A stretch of DNA of 64,000 nucleotides. Source: a virus. The translations under genes and the position numbers were made by a program. Location of the stretch: the IMG/VR virus record IMGVR_UViG_3300009093_000035, positions 184,580-248,579 of that record; one strand, written 5' to 3'. Position 1 is the first letter of the stretch. Each line of letters begins with the position of its first letter. Positions 7,863 to 13,516 of the stretch are shown in pieces. The notes beneath the pieces were generated by a model. It saw only the letters and a program-made list of their open reading frames with translations. It was not told where the DNA came from and did not search any database.

Positions 7863-7890
7863 GGTCCTGGAGCCTTTCAACTCCAGGACC
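7863..7890. terminator. Hairpin between HNH gene and tRNA-Pro
   Basis: Perfect 10-pair inverted repeat (GGTCCTGGAG/CTCCAGGACC) with an eight-base loop just past the HNH stop. There is no clear T-run, so it may be a weak terminator or an RNA-processing hairpin. Confidence 0.4.
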
Positions 7891-7897
7891 GATCAGG

Positions 7898-8446
7898 TCA
7901 GGACCCCTCTTCGATCGGAGCATTCCAGTACACGTAGGAGGCCCACGCGTCCGGGATGTTCGTCAACGAAAACCGCATGGTGACTACCGGGAGATACGCG
8001 GGCTTCACGGGCTGCTTGCGCAGCTTCATCCCCGCGCGCTCCGGAGTCCGGTCGGCCTTCTTCTCGTTGCACGAGTAGCAGGCCATCACGATGTTCTCCC
8101 AGGTCGTCCTACCGCCGTGAGAGCGGGGGGTGACGTGGTCGTACGTGAGCTTCGAGAGCGGGAGCTTCCCGGTACCCGGAGGGCAGTACTGACAGGTGAA
8201 GTTGTCCCGCGTCGCTACGTTCACCCGAGAGAACTTCACGGCCTGCTTCTTGCCGCGGATCCTCCCGAGGAGACGAACGACGGCCGGCATCTTGAAGGAG
8301 AGGGTCACGTGGATTTCCTCGTTGTACTCCTCCACTACCTCGGCGACGTTGTCGAGGACCATACACACGGCCCTCTGCCAGTCCACGATCCTGTGGGGTA
8401 CCCACCCCTGATCCAATACGAGAGTTGTTTGCACGGCCTTACCCAC
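7898..8446 (-). CDS. HNH endonuclease
   Basis: A 182-residue protein with a textbook HNH fold. CQYC forms the first zinc knuckle, then LTYDHVTPRSHGG carries the catalytic DH, then TTWENIVMACYSCNEKKADRTPE gives the asparagine and second CxxC-type knuckle. HNH nucleases in phages nick or cut DNA; many are homing enzymes that move between sites such as tRNA clusters. There is no intron around it. Start uncertain: GTG at 8446 or a second GTG four codons later with AAGG before it. Confidence 0.9.
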   Translation of the reverse strand: MGKAVQTTLVLDQGWVPHRIVDWQRAVCMVLDNVAEVVEEYNEEIHVTLSFKMPAVVRLLGRIRGKKQAVKFSRVNVATRDNFTCQYCPPGTGKLPLSKLTYDHVTPRSHGGRTTWENIVMACYSCNEKKADRTPERAGMKLRKQPVKPAYLPVVTMRFSLTNIPDAWASYVYWNAPIEEGS

Positions 8447-8469
8447 CTTTCCTGAGCTGTTGTTTTGGT

Positions 8470-8552
8470 TGCGAGAGGAGGGAGTCGAACCCTCACGCCC
8501 CGAAGGGCACCGATTTTTGAGACCGGCGCGTCTGCCATTCCGCCACTCTCGC
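8470..8552 (-). tRNA. tRNA-Leu(CAA)
   Basis: Type II, acceptor GCGAGAG/CTCTCGC, anticodon loop CTCAAAA, T-loop TTCGACT. Confidence 0.9.
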
Positions 8553-8578
8553 GTCTACTGAAACTTACTCGAAAGGGA

Positions 8579-8664
8579 TGCCCGGGGGGAGAGTCGAACT
8601 CCCACGACCGCTAGGATCGCCGCCTTCTGAGGACGGTGTGTCTACCAAGTTCCACCACCCGGGC
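8579..8664 (-). tRNA. tRNA-Leu(CAG)
   Basis: Type II, acceptor GCCCGGG/CCCGGGC type pairing, anticodon loop CTCAGAA, T-loop TTCGACT. Confidence 0.9.
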
Positions 8665-8680
8665 TCAAAAACCTACTCAC

Positions 8681-8762
8681 TGCGGAAGAGGGGACTTGAA
8701 CCCCTACGCCACAAGGACACTGGAACCTAAACCCAGCGCGTCTGCCATTCCGCCACTTCCGC
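8681..8762 (-). tRNA. tRNA-Leu(TAG)
   Basis: Type II, acceptor GCGGAAG/CTTCCGC, anticodon loop TTTAGGT, T-loop TTCAAGT. Confidence 0.9.
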
Positions 8763-8768
8763 TCTACA

Positions 8769-8851
8769 TGGGGACGGGGGGACTTGAACCCCCACGTCAC
8801 GAAGGACACTAGCACCTCAAGCTAGCGCGTCTGCCTTTCCGCCACGTCCCC
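8769..8851 (-). tRNA. tRNA-Leu(GAG)
   Basis: Type II, acceptor GGGGACG/CGTCCCC, anticodon loop TTGAGGT, T-loop TTCAAGT. Confidence 0.9.
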
Positions 8852-8868
8852 ATTACGAATCGAACCAG

Positions 8869-8954
8869 TGCTCGGGGGGAGAGTCGAACTCCCATGACCG
8901 CGAAGGATCGTTGGATTCTTAGTCCAGTGTGTCTGCCAGTTCCACCACCCGAGC
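8869..8954 (-). tRNA. tRNA-Leu(AAG), rare A34 anticodon
   Basis: Type II, acceptor GCTCGGG/CCCGAGC. The anticodon loop reads CTAAGAA, giving anticodon AAG with A at the wobble position. The anticodon stem has one mismatch (outer C-A). Confidence 0.8.
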
Positions 8955-9030
8955 GTACGAACCGAAGATTGTCCAAGATCGAGAGGGGCCCTCCGAGGAA
9001 TCCCTCGGGGGCTGATCCTCCCGTCCGGTA

Positions 9031-9102
9031 TGCGCGAAGAGGGGATTGAACCCCCGACCGTCGCCGTGTAAAGGCGCTGCTCTTCCGCTGAGCTATCCGC
9101 GC
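9031..9102 (-). tRNA. tRNA-Val(TAC)
   Basis: Acceptor GCGCGGA/TTCGCGC, anticodon loop TTTACAC, T-loop TTCAATC. Confidence 0.9.
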
Positions 9103-9105
9103 GTT

Positions 9106-9203
9106 GATGGACCTACCTGGACTCGAACCAGGTCAATCGCCGCTCGACCACCCCAGGTTTTCCTTGCTGTGAGGCGATTACGTCACTGAGGTTAGGCCCA
9201 TCG
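9106..9203 (-). ncRNA. tRNA-like RNA with extended terminal stem
   Basis: 98 bases closed by GATGGGCCT/AGGTCCATC (nine pairs, one wobble). Inside are a long arm AATCGCC/GGCGATT and, right before the 3' strand, a T-arm ACCTGG-TTCGAGT-CCAGGT. It contains TGGGGTGGTC, also found in the RNA at 6787-6903. There is no normal anticodon arm. It starts three bases after tRNA-Val(TAC) in genome order. Confidence 0.55.
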
Positions 9204-9302
9204 AATTGGTTCTCCATGCGCGCTATTCGGAGGAGAAGCCCGAAATGTACGGCGACCGGACTACGTGGCCCACACCACCCGTTATGTCGCTGCGCTTTGG
9301 TC
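9204..9302. other. 99-base gap in the array, weakly structured
   Basis: Contains GGTTCTCC/GGAGAAGCC pairing and GC-rich stretches but no T-arm, and no ORF that reads like a protein. I cannot assign it. Confidence 0.3.
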
Positions 9303-9375
9303 TGCACGACCGGAGGATCGAACTCCGCTAGAACGGCTTGTGATACCGTCGCCCTCTCCAGATGGCTCGCCGTGC
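9303..9375 (-). tRNA. tRNA-Val(CAC)
   Basis: Acceptor GCACGGC/GTCGTGC, anticodon loop ATCACAA, T-arm CGGAG-TTCGATC-CTCCG. The D-stem is short (GCC/GGC). Confidence 0.8.
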
Positions 9376-9382
9376 GTCAGGC

Positions 9383-9476
9383 TCGTCTCGACCCGCGGCC
9401 CCCGAGAGGGCGGAACCCCATCAGGACCATCACTACCGCCACCGGGGGCCAGAGGATGGACTCGACTGCGAGACGA
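9383..9476 (-). ncRNA. Structured RNA lacking tRNA arms
   Basis: 94 bases closed by TCGTCTCG/CGAGACGA. Inside, GGCCCCCG pairs with CGGGGGCC and encloses GGCGG/CCGCC. It has no T-arm. Size and nested-helix layout match the element at 7285-7378. Strand inferred from neighbours. Confidence 0.5.
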
Positions 9477-9521
9477 ACACGTACTTTGAAGGGCATCCCC
9501 TACCCTACTCGAAGAAACCAA

Positions 9522-9593
9522 TCGGGGTGACAGGGATCGAACCTGCGATCTCACCGTCCCGAACGGTGCGCGATACCACTTCGCTACACCCCG
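9522..9593 (-). tRNA. tRNA-Pro(CGG)
   Basis: Acceptor CGGGGTG/CACCCCG, anticodon loop TTCGGGA, T-loop TTCGATC. It shares its acceptor and D-arm with tRNA-Pro(GGG). Confidence 0.9.
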
Positions 9594-9769
9594 ATAAATC
9601 GTACTTCGGCGGGTCTCTCACCCCGCATCCTTCCAGGTCCGGATTCCCGTCCGTCTACGCGGCCTTGTACCGCTCCCTCGCTGCTTGTCGTCAGCGGCCC
9701 TGTACGATCGTTCACGAGAAGGGTTCGCCCCGACGCTGCAGACGCCGAGACTACTTTTCCGACTCGCTA
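9594..9769. other. 176-base gap, several hairpins, no gene seen
   Basis: Contains GCGGG/CCCGC and an outer TTCGGCG/CGCCGAG pairing. No canonical tRNA, Y-like RNA or convincing ORF was found. Confidence 0.3.
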
Positions 9770-9838
9770 TCCCTCCCGACGGAATCGAACCGCCTCGTAC
9801 GCCCGTATGAAAGGCATCGCCTCGCCAGAAAGAGAGGG
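9770..9838 (-). tRNA. tRNA with anticodon CAT, short D-arm
   Basis: Acceptor CCCTCTC/GGGAGGG, anticodon loop TTCATAC, T-arm GGCGG-TTCGATT-CCGTC. The D-arm is about four bases short and does not pair well. CAT could mean elongator Met, or Ile if C34 is lysidinylated; no tRNA reading ATA is otherwise present. Confidence 0.6.
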
Positions 9839-9845
9839 GTGGACA

Positions 9846-9918
9846 CGTCTCCAGTAGGATTCGAACCTACAATGGACCCTTCGGAGGGGTCAGTGATATC
9901 CAGTTTCACCATGGAGAC
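9846..9918 (-). tRNA. tRNA-Arg(CCG)
   Basis: Acceptor GTCTCCA/TGGAGAC, anticodon loop CTCCGAA, discriminator G. Confidence 0.9.
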
Positions 9919-9941
9919 ATTGGCCTTCTACCAAACCAGAG

Positions 9942-10013
9942 CGTCTTCGGAAGGATTCGAACCTTCAATAAGCGGTTCGTAGCCGCTCGTGATATCCATT
10001 TCACCACGAAGAC
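9942..10013 (-). tRNA. tRNA-Arg(ACG)
   Basis: Acceptor GTCTTCG/CGAAGAC, anticodon loop CTACGAA. A34 is normal for this isoacceptor. Confidence 0.9.
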
Positions 10014-10031
10014 ATGAGTCAGAAACAGGAG

Positions 10032-10103
10032 CGTCCACGGAGGGAGTTGAACCCACGACCTGTCGCTTCGTAGGCGACCGCTCTTCCTCTGAGCTACGCG
10101 GAC
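10032..10103 (-). tRNA. tRNA-Arg(ACG), second copy
   Basis: Acceptor GTCCGCG/CGTGGAC, anticodon loop CTACGAA; body distinct from the other Arg(ACG). Confidence 0.9.
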
Positions 10104-10115
10104 ATGAACCGAGAG

Positions 10116-10187
10116 CGTCCCCGGAGGGATTCGAACCCCCGACCGACCGCTTAGAAGGCGATCGCTCTTCCTCTGAGCTACGAGGAC
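10116..10187 (-). tRNA. tRNA-Arg(TCT)
   Basis: Acceptor GTCCTCG/CGGGGAC, anticodon loop CTTCTAA. Confidence 0.9.
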
Positions 10188-10214
10188 ATTGGCTTGCACG
10201 GAAACCCCTACGAA

Positions 10215-10286
10215 AGGTGCGGGTGAGAATCGAACTCACCTCAACCAGGGTTGCAATCTGATGCCCTCAGCCAGAGGGACCGCACC
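10215..10286 (-). tRNA. tRNA-Cys(GCA)
   Basis: Acceptor GGTGCGG/CCGCACC, anticodon loop TTGCAAC, discriminator T as expected for Cys. Confidence 0.88.
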
Positions 10287-10299
10287 AAAGAGAACTAGA

Positions 10300-10363
10300 G
10301 GCCGACAAGTAGCGCCGAGAGGGGGTTACCGTGCAAAGGTGTACTCCCGGCAAGTATTCGGCC
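10300..10363 (-). ncRNA. Y-RNA-like RNA, minimal form (Y-f)
   Basis: 64 bases. Ends pair GGCCGA/TCGGCC; the 5' side continues GAATACTTG and GGAGTACA; the 3' side carries CTACTTGTC. An inner GCCGGGAG/CTCTCGGC helix closes a loop, with no tRNA-like module. Head and tail motifs match the five other Y-like RNAs at 12-14 kb. It starts three bases after the 3' end of tRNA-Gly(CCC). Confidence 0.6.
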
Positions 10364-10365
10364 AG

Positions 10366-10437
10366 AGCGGGTGGCGGGGATCGAACCCGCGACGTCCTGG
10401 ATGGGAACCAAGCGCTCTACCGCTGAGCCACACCCGC
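10366..10437 (-). tRNA. tRNA-Gly(CCC)
   Basis: Acceptor GCGGGTG/CACCCGC, anticodon loop TTCCCAT. Confidence 0.92.
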
Positions 10438-10523
10438 TTGTATTAGATCGAAGTTACGGAAGTTACCAGACCTTATCGAACCTCATGGTAACTCTCGGCT
10501 ACATGGACGGAACCAGAAACCAG

Positions 10524-10594
10524 AGCGGGCAGCGAGAATCGAACTCGCGTCTTCGGCTTGGAAGGCCGAGGCCAAGCCACTTGACCATGCCCGC
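10524..10594 (-). tRNA. tRNA-Gly(TCC)
   Basis: Acceptor GCGGGCA/TGCCCGC, anticodon loop CTTCCAA. Confidence 0.92.
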
Positions 10595-10606
10595 ATACGA
10601 ACCGGA

Positions 10607-11012
10607 TGGACTCGTCCGGAATTGAACCGGAGTCCACGAAGTCTACTACGATCGAGTACCACGCGCGTCTTCAACTCTTACGCCTGTCTTTCTAACGAGG
10701 AAGGCGCGAGGCTTGACAACCTCTCTTTCGGAACTCCCCGCGAAGTCTGCTCGGTTCCCCGCCTCGACTTCGATCGTCCCTCAGATCGCCTTTCGGCTCC
10801 CGCTGAGGTACAGCCGGGATTCCCCTAGCTCGATTACGCCAACGAGGAGAGTGCTAGGGACTCTCCTCGCCGACGGATCAGGCCGCCTGAGCGAGCTGAT
10901 CGTAGCTGCTGTCGTTCGCAGTTACTGTTGGTTGGCTTGATAACCCGGCCTGCCTACCACCCGGAGCGCGCACTCTCTCGTTTCGAACCCCATGTCGAAA
11001 CCTGTCGAGCCC
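10607..11012 (-). ncRNA. ssrA: tmRNA (transfer-messenger RNA)
   Basis: A complete one-piece tmRNA of about 406 bases. The 5' end GGGCTCG pairs with the 3' CGAGTCC, with a G3-U70 pair that marks alanyl-tRNA synthetase substrates. The start continues ACAGGTTTCGACATGGGG, like bacterial tmRNA. Near the 3' end is a T-arm TCCGG-TTCAATT-CCGGA. The tag ORF at 10878-10919 reads ANDSSYDQLAQAA then TGA, with TAACT just before the GCG resume codon. No CCA is encoded. tmRNA with SmpB rescues stalled ribosomes and tags the product for proteolysis; no smpB gene is seen here, so host SmpB would be needed. Confidence 0.93.
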
Positions 11013-11028
11013 GAAGACACTAGACCAG

Positions 11029-11101
11029 AGCCATCGGCGGGAGTTGAACCCGCGACCTCTCGCATACCAAGCGAGCGCTCTTCCAACTGAGCTACGAAGG
11101 C
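11029..11101 (-). tRNA. tRNA-Thr(GGT)
   Basis: Acceptor GCCTTCG/CGATGGC with one T-T mismatch, anticodon loop TTGGTAT, T-loop TTCAACT. Confidence 0.87.
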
Positions 11102-11106
11102 AAAAG

Positions 11107-11179
11107 AGCCGGCAGGGGCGCTCGAATCCCCCATCTCCCGCTTACGAAACGGGCGCATCGCCATCTATGCTTTACCGGC
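11107..11179 (-). tRNA. tRNA-Thr(CGT)
   Basis: Acceptor GCCGGTA/TGCCGGC, anticodon loop TTCGTAA, T-loop TTCGAGC with one T-stem mismatch. Confidence 0.87.
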
Positions 11180-11276
11180 AAGTTCCCAAGGTGTCCCGAG
11201 AGGACCACTCTCGTTCTTCCGAGGGCGCTTGGACGTTTTTCAAGGGTTGCTGGTTAGGCTCCTCTCACCGTCCTAG
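11180..11276. other. 97-base gap with hairpins
   Basis: GAGAGGA/TCCTCTC and GTCC/GGAC pairings can form on the minus strand. No T-arm, Y-RNA motif or ORF was recognised. Confidence 0.3.
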
Positions 11277-11348
11277 TGGATCCTACAGGGATTGAACCTG
11301 CGGCCTCTCGGGTGCAAACCGAGCGCTCTCCCGCTGAGCTAAGGACCC
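11277..11348 (-). tRNA. tRNA-Ala(TGC)
   Basis: Acceptor GGGTCCT/AGGATCC with the G3-U70 pair typical of alanine, anticodon loop TTTGCAC. Confidence 0.92.
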
Positions 11349-11352
11349 AAAG

Positions 11353-11420
11353 TGGACCGAGCGGATTCGAACCGCTTCCTTCCGTGTTCCACGGACGCTC
11401 TTCCTTTTGAGCTACGATCC
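11353..11420 (-). tRNA. tRNA-like gene, anticodon unclear
   Basis: Good D-arm and T-arm (GCGG-TTCGAAT-CCGC) and a six-pair acceptor GGATCG/CGGTCC. The anticodon arm is TCCGT-GGAAC-ACGGA, a five-base loop instead of seven, so no anticodon can be read with confidence. Confidence 0.55.
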
Positions 11421-11478
11421 TCTGTCTCGCCCCGGAAGCGAAACAGTTCGTCAATCGTCCGCGCGAACGACCAACTAG

Positions 11479-11551
11479 TGGACAAGAGGGGGATCGAACC
11501 CCTGACCTACGCCATGCCATGGCGTCGCTCTCCCAGCTGAGCTACTCGCCC
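11479..11551 (-). tRNA. tRNA-Ala(GGC)
   Basis: Acceptor GGGCGAG/CTTGTCC with G3-U70, anticodon loop ATGGCAT. Confidence 0.9.
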
Positions 11552-11757
11552 AAAACGACCCTCGGTAATACAGGCCGCCAACGAAGGAACAAGGCTACTC
11601 TCGTCCGACTCCCGAAGGAATCGTTCTCGTACGTGTCTCCGACCCGGGGCTCCTAGAAGCGCGGAACCGGAACCGACGCGAGATGATCCTCACCGACAAG
11701 GATCGACAGGTACTGCACGGTCTGCTTGCGCCTACCGTTTCCCTCCTTGAGTTTGGA
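11552..11757. other. Gap of about 200 bases, no firm gene
   Basis: A minus-strand reading frame ending at 11653 (LKEGNGRRKQTVQYLSILVG ...) has coding-like composition, but it has no convincing start and runs back into the next tRNA. No tRNA or Y-like RNA was seen. Confidence 0.3.
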
Positions 11758-11816
11758 GCCGGACCCGCCTAGGGTTTCTCGCCACCACAGCGTCCTAGGT
11801 CGGGTTGGTGTCCGGC
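11758..11816. ncRNA. Strong nested hairpin, function unknown
   Basis: GCCGGAC/GTCCGGC encloses a second helix CCTAGG/CCTAGG. It lies four bases from tRNA-Met in the array. It could be a processing or termination structure. Confidence 0.4.
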
Positions 11817-11820
11817 GTGA

Positions 11821-11890
11821 TCGCGGCCCCAAGAGTTGAACTTGGCATCCCTGGGTTATGAGCCCTGGGCAGCGTCCCCGCTGCACCGCA
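11821..11890 (-). tRNA. tRNA-Met(CAT), initiator-like
   Basis: Anticodon loop CTCATAA flanked by GGG/CCC pairs, the hallmark of initiator tRNA. T-arm CCAAG-TTCAACT-CTTGG. The acceptor is irregular (TGCGGTG/GGCCGCG), so this may be a diverged copy of the next gene. Confidence 0.7.
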
Positions 11891-11897
11891 TCTACAA

Positions 11898-11971
11898 GAG
11901 CGCGAGAAGGATTTGAACCTCCGACCTACGGGTTATGAGCCCGTCGAGCTGCCAGACTGCTCCACCGCGCA
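11898..11971 (-). tRNA. Initiator tRNA-fMet(CAT)
   Basis: Body GGTGGAGCAG ... CTCGACGGGCTCATAACCCG matches bacterial initiator tRNA, with three GC pairs under the anticodon loop and an unpaired first position (T1-T72) in place of C1-A72. Confidence 0.88.
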
Positions 11972-12043
11972 TCGTCCAGGTGGGGATCGAACCCACGACC
12001 TTCCGCGTGTCGAGCGGATGCTCTTCCTCTGAGCCACTGGACG
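11972..12043 (-). tRNA. tRNA-Val(GAC)
   Basis: Acceptor CGTCCAG/CTGGACG, anticodon stem TCCGC/GCGGA, loop TCGACAC. Position 33 is C instead of the near-universal T, so the anticodon reading is slightly uncertain. Confidence 0.78.
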
Positions 12044-12061
12044 GTCTCGATCTAAGAACCA

Positions 12062-12134
12062 TGGAGCAGATGGGATTCGAACCCAACGCACCTCGTGTAT
12101 CAGACGAAGTAGTGCGACCAGCAACTTCCGCTCC
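12062..12134 (-). tRNA. tRNA-Ile(GAT)
   Basis: Acceptor GGAGCGG/CTGCTCC, anticodon loop CTGATAC, T-loop TTCGAAT; D-arm somewhat irregular. Confidence 0.82.
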
Positions 12135-12154
12135 GTTTTCGAGCCAGACACTAG

Positions 12155-12228
12155 GGTGATCGGGGGGAGTTGAACCCACCGTACCTCGGGTCACAGCCGA
12201 GTGCCTTAACCGTTAGGCTACGACCACC
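12155..12228 (-). tRNA. tRNA-His(GTG) with encoded G-1
   Basis: Eight-pair acceptor GGTGGTCG/CGATCACC that includes the extra 5' G paired to C73, anticodon loop CTGTGAC. The extra G required by histidyl-tRNA synthetase is therefore in the gene, although a Thg1-like enzyme is also encoded at 50628-51443. Confidence 0.9.
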
Positions 12229-12239
12229 ATGAAGAGATT

Positions 12240-12371
12240 CGGGTGACAAGAGCGGAGAAGACGTTTTTTGGACTGCCGCTCTACCATCTGAGCTACCACC
12301 CCCTTTCGGAGACGGGCGGGACTCGAACCCGCGACCCGCAGTGTTGTTGTAGTCCTATTCCAATTCACCCG
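12240..12371 (-). ncRNA. Y-RNA-like RNA (Y-a)
   Basis: 132 bases. The ends pair CGGGTGA/TCACCCG; the 5' strand continues to GGACTACA and the 3' strand carries CTCTTGTC. Inside is a circularly permuted tRNA-like module: T-arm GCGGG-TTCGAGT-CCCGC, then CCGTCTC, a CGAAAG-type loop, GGGGTGG, a D-arm GCTC/GAGC, and GCAGT pairing back to ACTGC. This is the layout described for bacterial YrlA-type Y RNAs, which bind Ro through the terminal stem. The 5' end is one base past tRNA-Arg(CCT). Confidence 0.72.
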
Positions 12372-12372
12372 A

Positions 12373-12445
12373 CGTTCCCGGGAGGACTCGAACCTCCGAC
12401 CTGCCGTTTAGGAAACGGCCCCTCTATCCACTGAGGTACGGGAAC
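12373..12445 (-). tRNA. tRNA-Arg(CCT)
   Basis: Acceptor GTTCCCG/CGGGAAC, anticodon loop TTCCTAA. Confidence 0.92.
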
Positions 12446-12450
12446 ACGAT

Positions 12451-12587
12451 TGCGAGAGAGGGACTTGAACCCCCACGAGCGCTTCCGTTACTTCCCTGGG
12501 AAGCGCTTCCCGTACGGGTTTCACGGATGGGCCTAGGACCCTGTCTCTCCGAGTCGCCTCGGCGCGTCTGCCATTTCGCCATCTCGC
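12451..12587 (-). tRNA. Oversized tRNA-Leu-like gene (137 bases)
   Basis: The acceptor (GCGAGA/TCTCGC), a Leu/Ser-type D-arm and the T-arm (loop TTCAAGT) are present. The anticodon stem CCGAG/CTCGG is capped by GCGA, leaving no anticodon. About 50 extra bases form GGG-TCCTAGG-CCC, CCCGTACGGG and a nine-pair AGCGCTTCC/GGAAGCGCT helix. Either a non-decoding tRNA-like RNA or a tRNA with an unusual insertion. Confidence 0.5.
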
Positions 12588-12597
12588 ATCGAACACT

Positions 12598-12747
12598 AGG
12601 GAGAAGGGGAATCGAACCCCCACCGGGCTCTACAGGACTCTCCGCGGTTCGCGACCCTCGGATCCTCCCGTTGGCTCGGGGTGCGCACCCCTTACCGTCC
12701 CTGCCGGAACTTTCATCCCGGTGCGTCTACCAGTTCCGCCATCTCCC
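12598..12747 (-). tRNA. Oversized tRNA-Leu-like gene (150 bases)
   Basis: Acceptor GGGAGA/TCTCCC, Leu-type D-arm and T-arm with loop TTCGATT. The centre is replaced by an ACCGGG/CCCGGT helix enclosing several hairpins (GGGGTGCGCACCCC, and GGATCC near the loop). No anticodon can be read with confidence. It follows the other oversized gene in the array. Confidence 0.5.
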
Positions 12748-12769
12748 GTCAACGAACGGAAGGAAAAGT

Positions 12770-12904
12770 TTGGGCGACAAGTGTTGGCGAAGATCTTTTC
12801 GTCGCTCTACCAACTGAGCTACCGCCCCGTGAAAGTGGGGCGGGCTGGACTCGAACCAGCGGCCTCCGGCTTGAAATGCTGTAATCCTCTCCGAATTCAC
12901 CCAA
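12770..12904 (-). ncRNA. Y-RNA-like RNA (Y-b)
   Basis: 135 bases with ends TTGGGTGA/TCGCCCAA, 5' motif GGATTACA and 3' motif CACTTGTC. The permuted tRNA-like module is the clearest of the set: T-arm GCTGG-TTCGAGT-CCAGC, CCGCCCC, a short CACTTTCAC-type loop, GGGGCGG (seven perfect pairs), then TA and a D-arm GCTC-AGTTGGTA-GAGC. The 5' end is one base from tRNA-Arg(TCG). Confidence 0.72.
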
Positions 12905-12977
12905 CGTTCCCGGAGGGGATCGAACCCCCGACCTGCGGTTTCGAAGACCGCCGCTCTTCCGGCTGAGCTACGAGAAC
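12905..12977 (-). tRNA. tRNA-Arg(TCG)
   Basis: Acceptor GTTCTCG/CGGGAAC, anticodon loop CTTCGAA. Confidence 0.9.
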
Positions 12978-13019
12978 CCTCGATTTATGGCTTCGAGGTA
13001 CCTTTGCGCGCGAAGGAAG

Positions 13020-13094
13020 CGTCCCGTGGGGGATTTGAACCCGCCGTCGCCAGATTGAGAGTCTAGCATCCTAGGCCAACTAGAAGAACGGGAC
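13020..13094 (-). tRNA. tRNA-Glu(CTC)
   Basis: Acceptor GTCCCGT/ACGGGAC, anticodon loop CTCTCAA, T-loop TTCAAAT. Confidence 0.88.
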
Positions 13095-13099
13095 ATAGA

Positions 13100-13175
13100 G
13101 GCGAGACAAGAGAGACCGAGACGAGGGGCTTTCGCCCCACATTACCCAAAATGTAGTCCCGATCGAATTCTCACC
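13100..13175 (-). ncRNA. Y-RNA-like RNA, short form (Y-c)
   Basis: 76 bases with ends GGTGAGA/TCTCGCC, 5' motif GAATTC then GGGACTACA, and 3' motif CTCTTGTC. The tRNA-like module is replaced by ACATT/AATGT and a GGGGC-GAAA-GCCCC hairpin. The 5' end is two bases from tRNA-Ala(CGC). Confidence 0.65.
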
Positions 13176-13176
13176 A

Positions 13177-13249
13177 TGGACAGGAGGGGGATTGAACCCC
13201 TGACCTCTGCATTGCGAACGCAGCGCTCTCCCAGCTGAGCTACCCGCCC
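13177..13249 (-). tRNA. tRNA-Ala(CGC)
   Basis: Acceptor GGGCGGG/CCTGTCC with G3-U70, anticodon loop TTCGCAA. Confidence 0.9.
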
Positions 13250-13390
13250 AAACGAAAACCAGGTTCTCGAATCGGACTCGGGTAGGTCGATTCCCTTTCG
13301 GGAGGTGGCCTACCCTATCCCTAGCTCCTCGGGCCTGGCGCTACCGAGAAGATCCGAGCCAGCGAGGACCGAGGTCCCCGCGAAGATAGC
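13250..13390. other. 141-base gap with a strong hairpin
   Basis: On the minus strand GGGTAGG/CCTACCC encloses TCCC-GAAA-GGGA, and GGACC/GGTCC lies beside it. It lacks Y-RNA head and tail motifs. Unassigned. Confidence 0.35.
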
Positions 13391-13514
13391 CGTGCGACAA
13401 GAGTGACAGCGACGTTTTCTAGGCCCGAGCCTCGCTCCCTTTCGGGAACGACCAGGATTCGAACCTGGCTCGATTGTTGTTCATACAATGTAGTCCCCAT
13501 CGAGTATTCGCACG
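13391..13514 (-). ncRNA. Y-RNA-like RNA (Y-d)
   Basis: 124 bases with ends CGTGCGA/TCGCACG, 5' motif GAATACTCG then GGGGACTACA, and 3' motif CTCTTGTC. It carries a hairpin ATTGT-ATGAACA-ACAAT that mimics a Phe anticodon arm, a T-arm CCAGG-TTCGAAT-CCTGG, and CGTTCCC-GAAA-GGGAGCG as a capped acceptor. The D-like arm is reduced to AGGC-TCGG-GCCT. The 5' end lies three bases from tRNA-Pro(TGG). Confidence 0.7.
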
Positions 13515-13516
13515 AG

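Noticed and set aside
9106-9203. Selenocysteine tRNA
   Set aside because: Length and long acceptor are suggestive, but there is no TCA anticodon loop and the arm layout does not fit tRNA-Sec.
11653-11886. Minus-strand ORF ending at 11653
   Set aside because: The last 35 residues look coding-like, but the frame enters the initiator-like tRNA and has no usable start. Left unannotated.
12240-12904. Circularly permuted tRNA genes (3' half before 5' half)
   Set aside because: The pairing of CCGCCCC with GGGGCGG and the T- and D-arms fit a permuted tRNA, but the same head and tail motifs occur in Y-c, Y-e and Y-f without any tRNA body. A Y-RNA-like reading explains all six.
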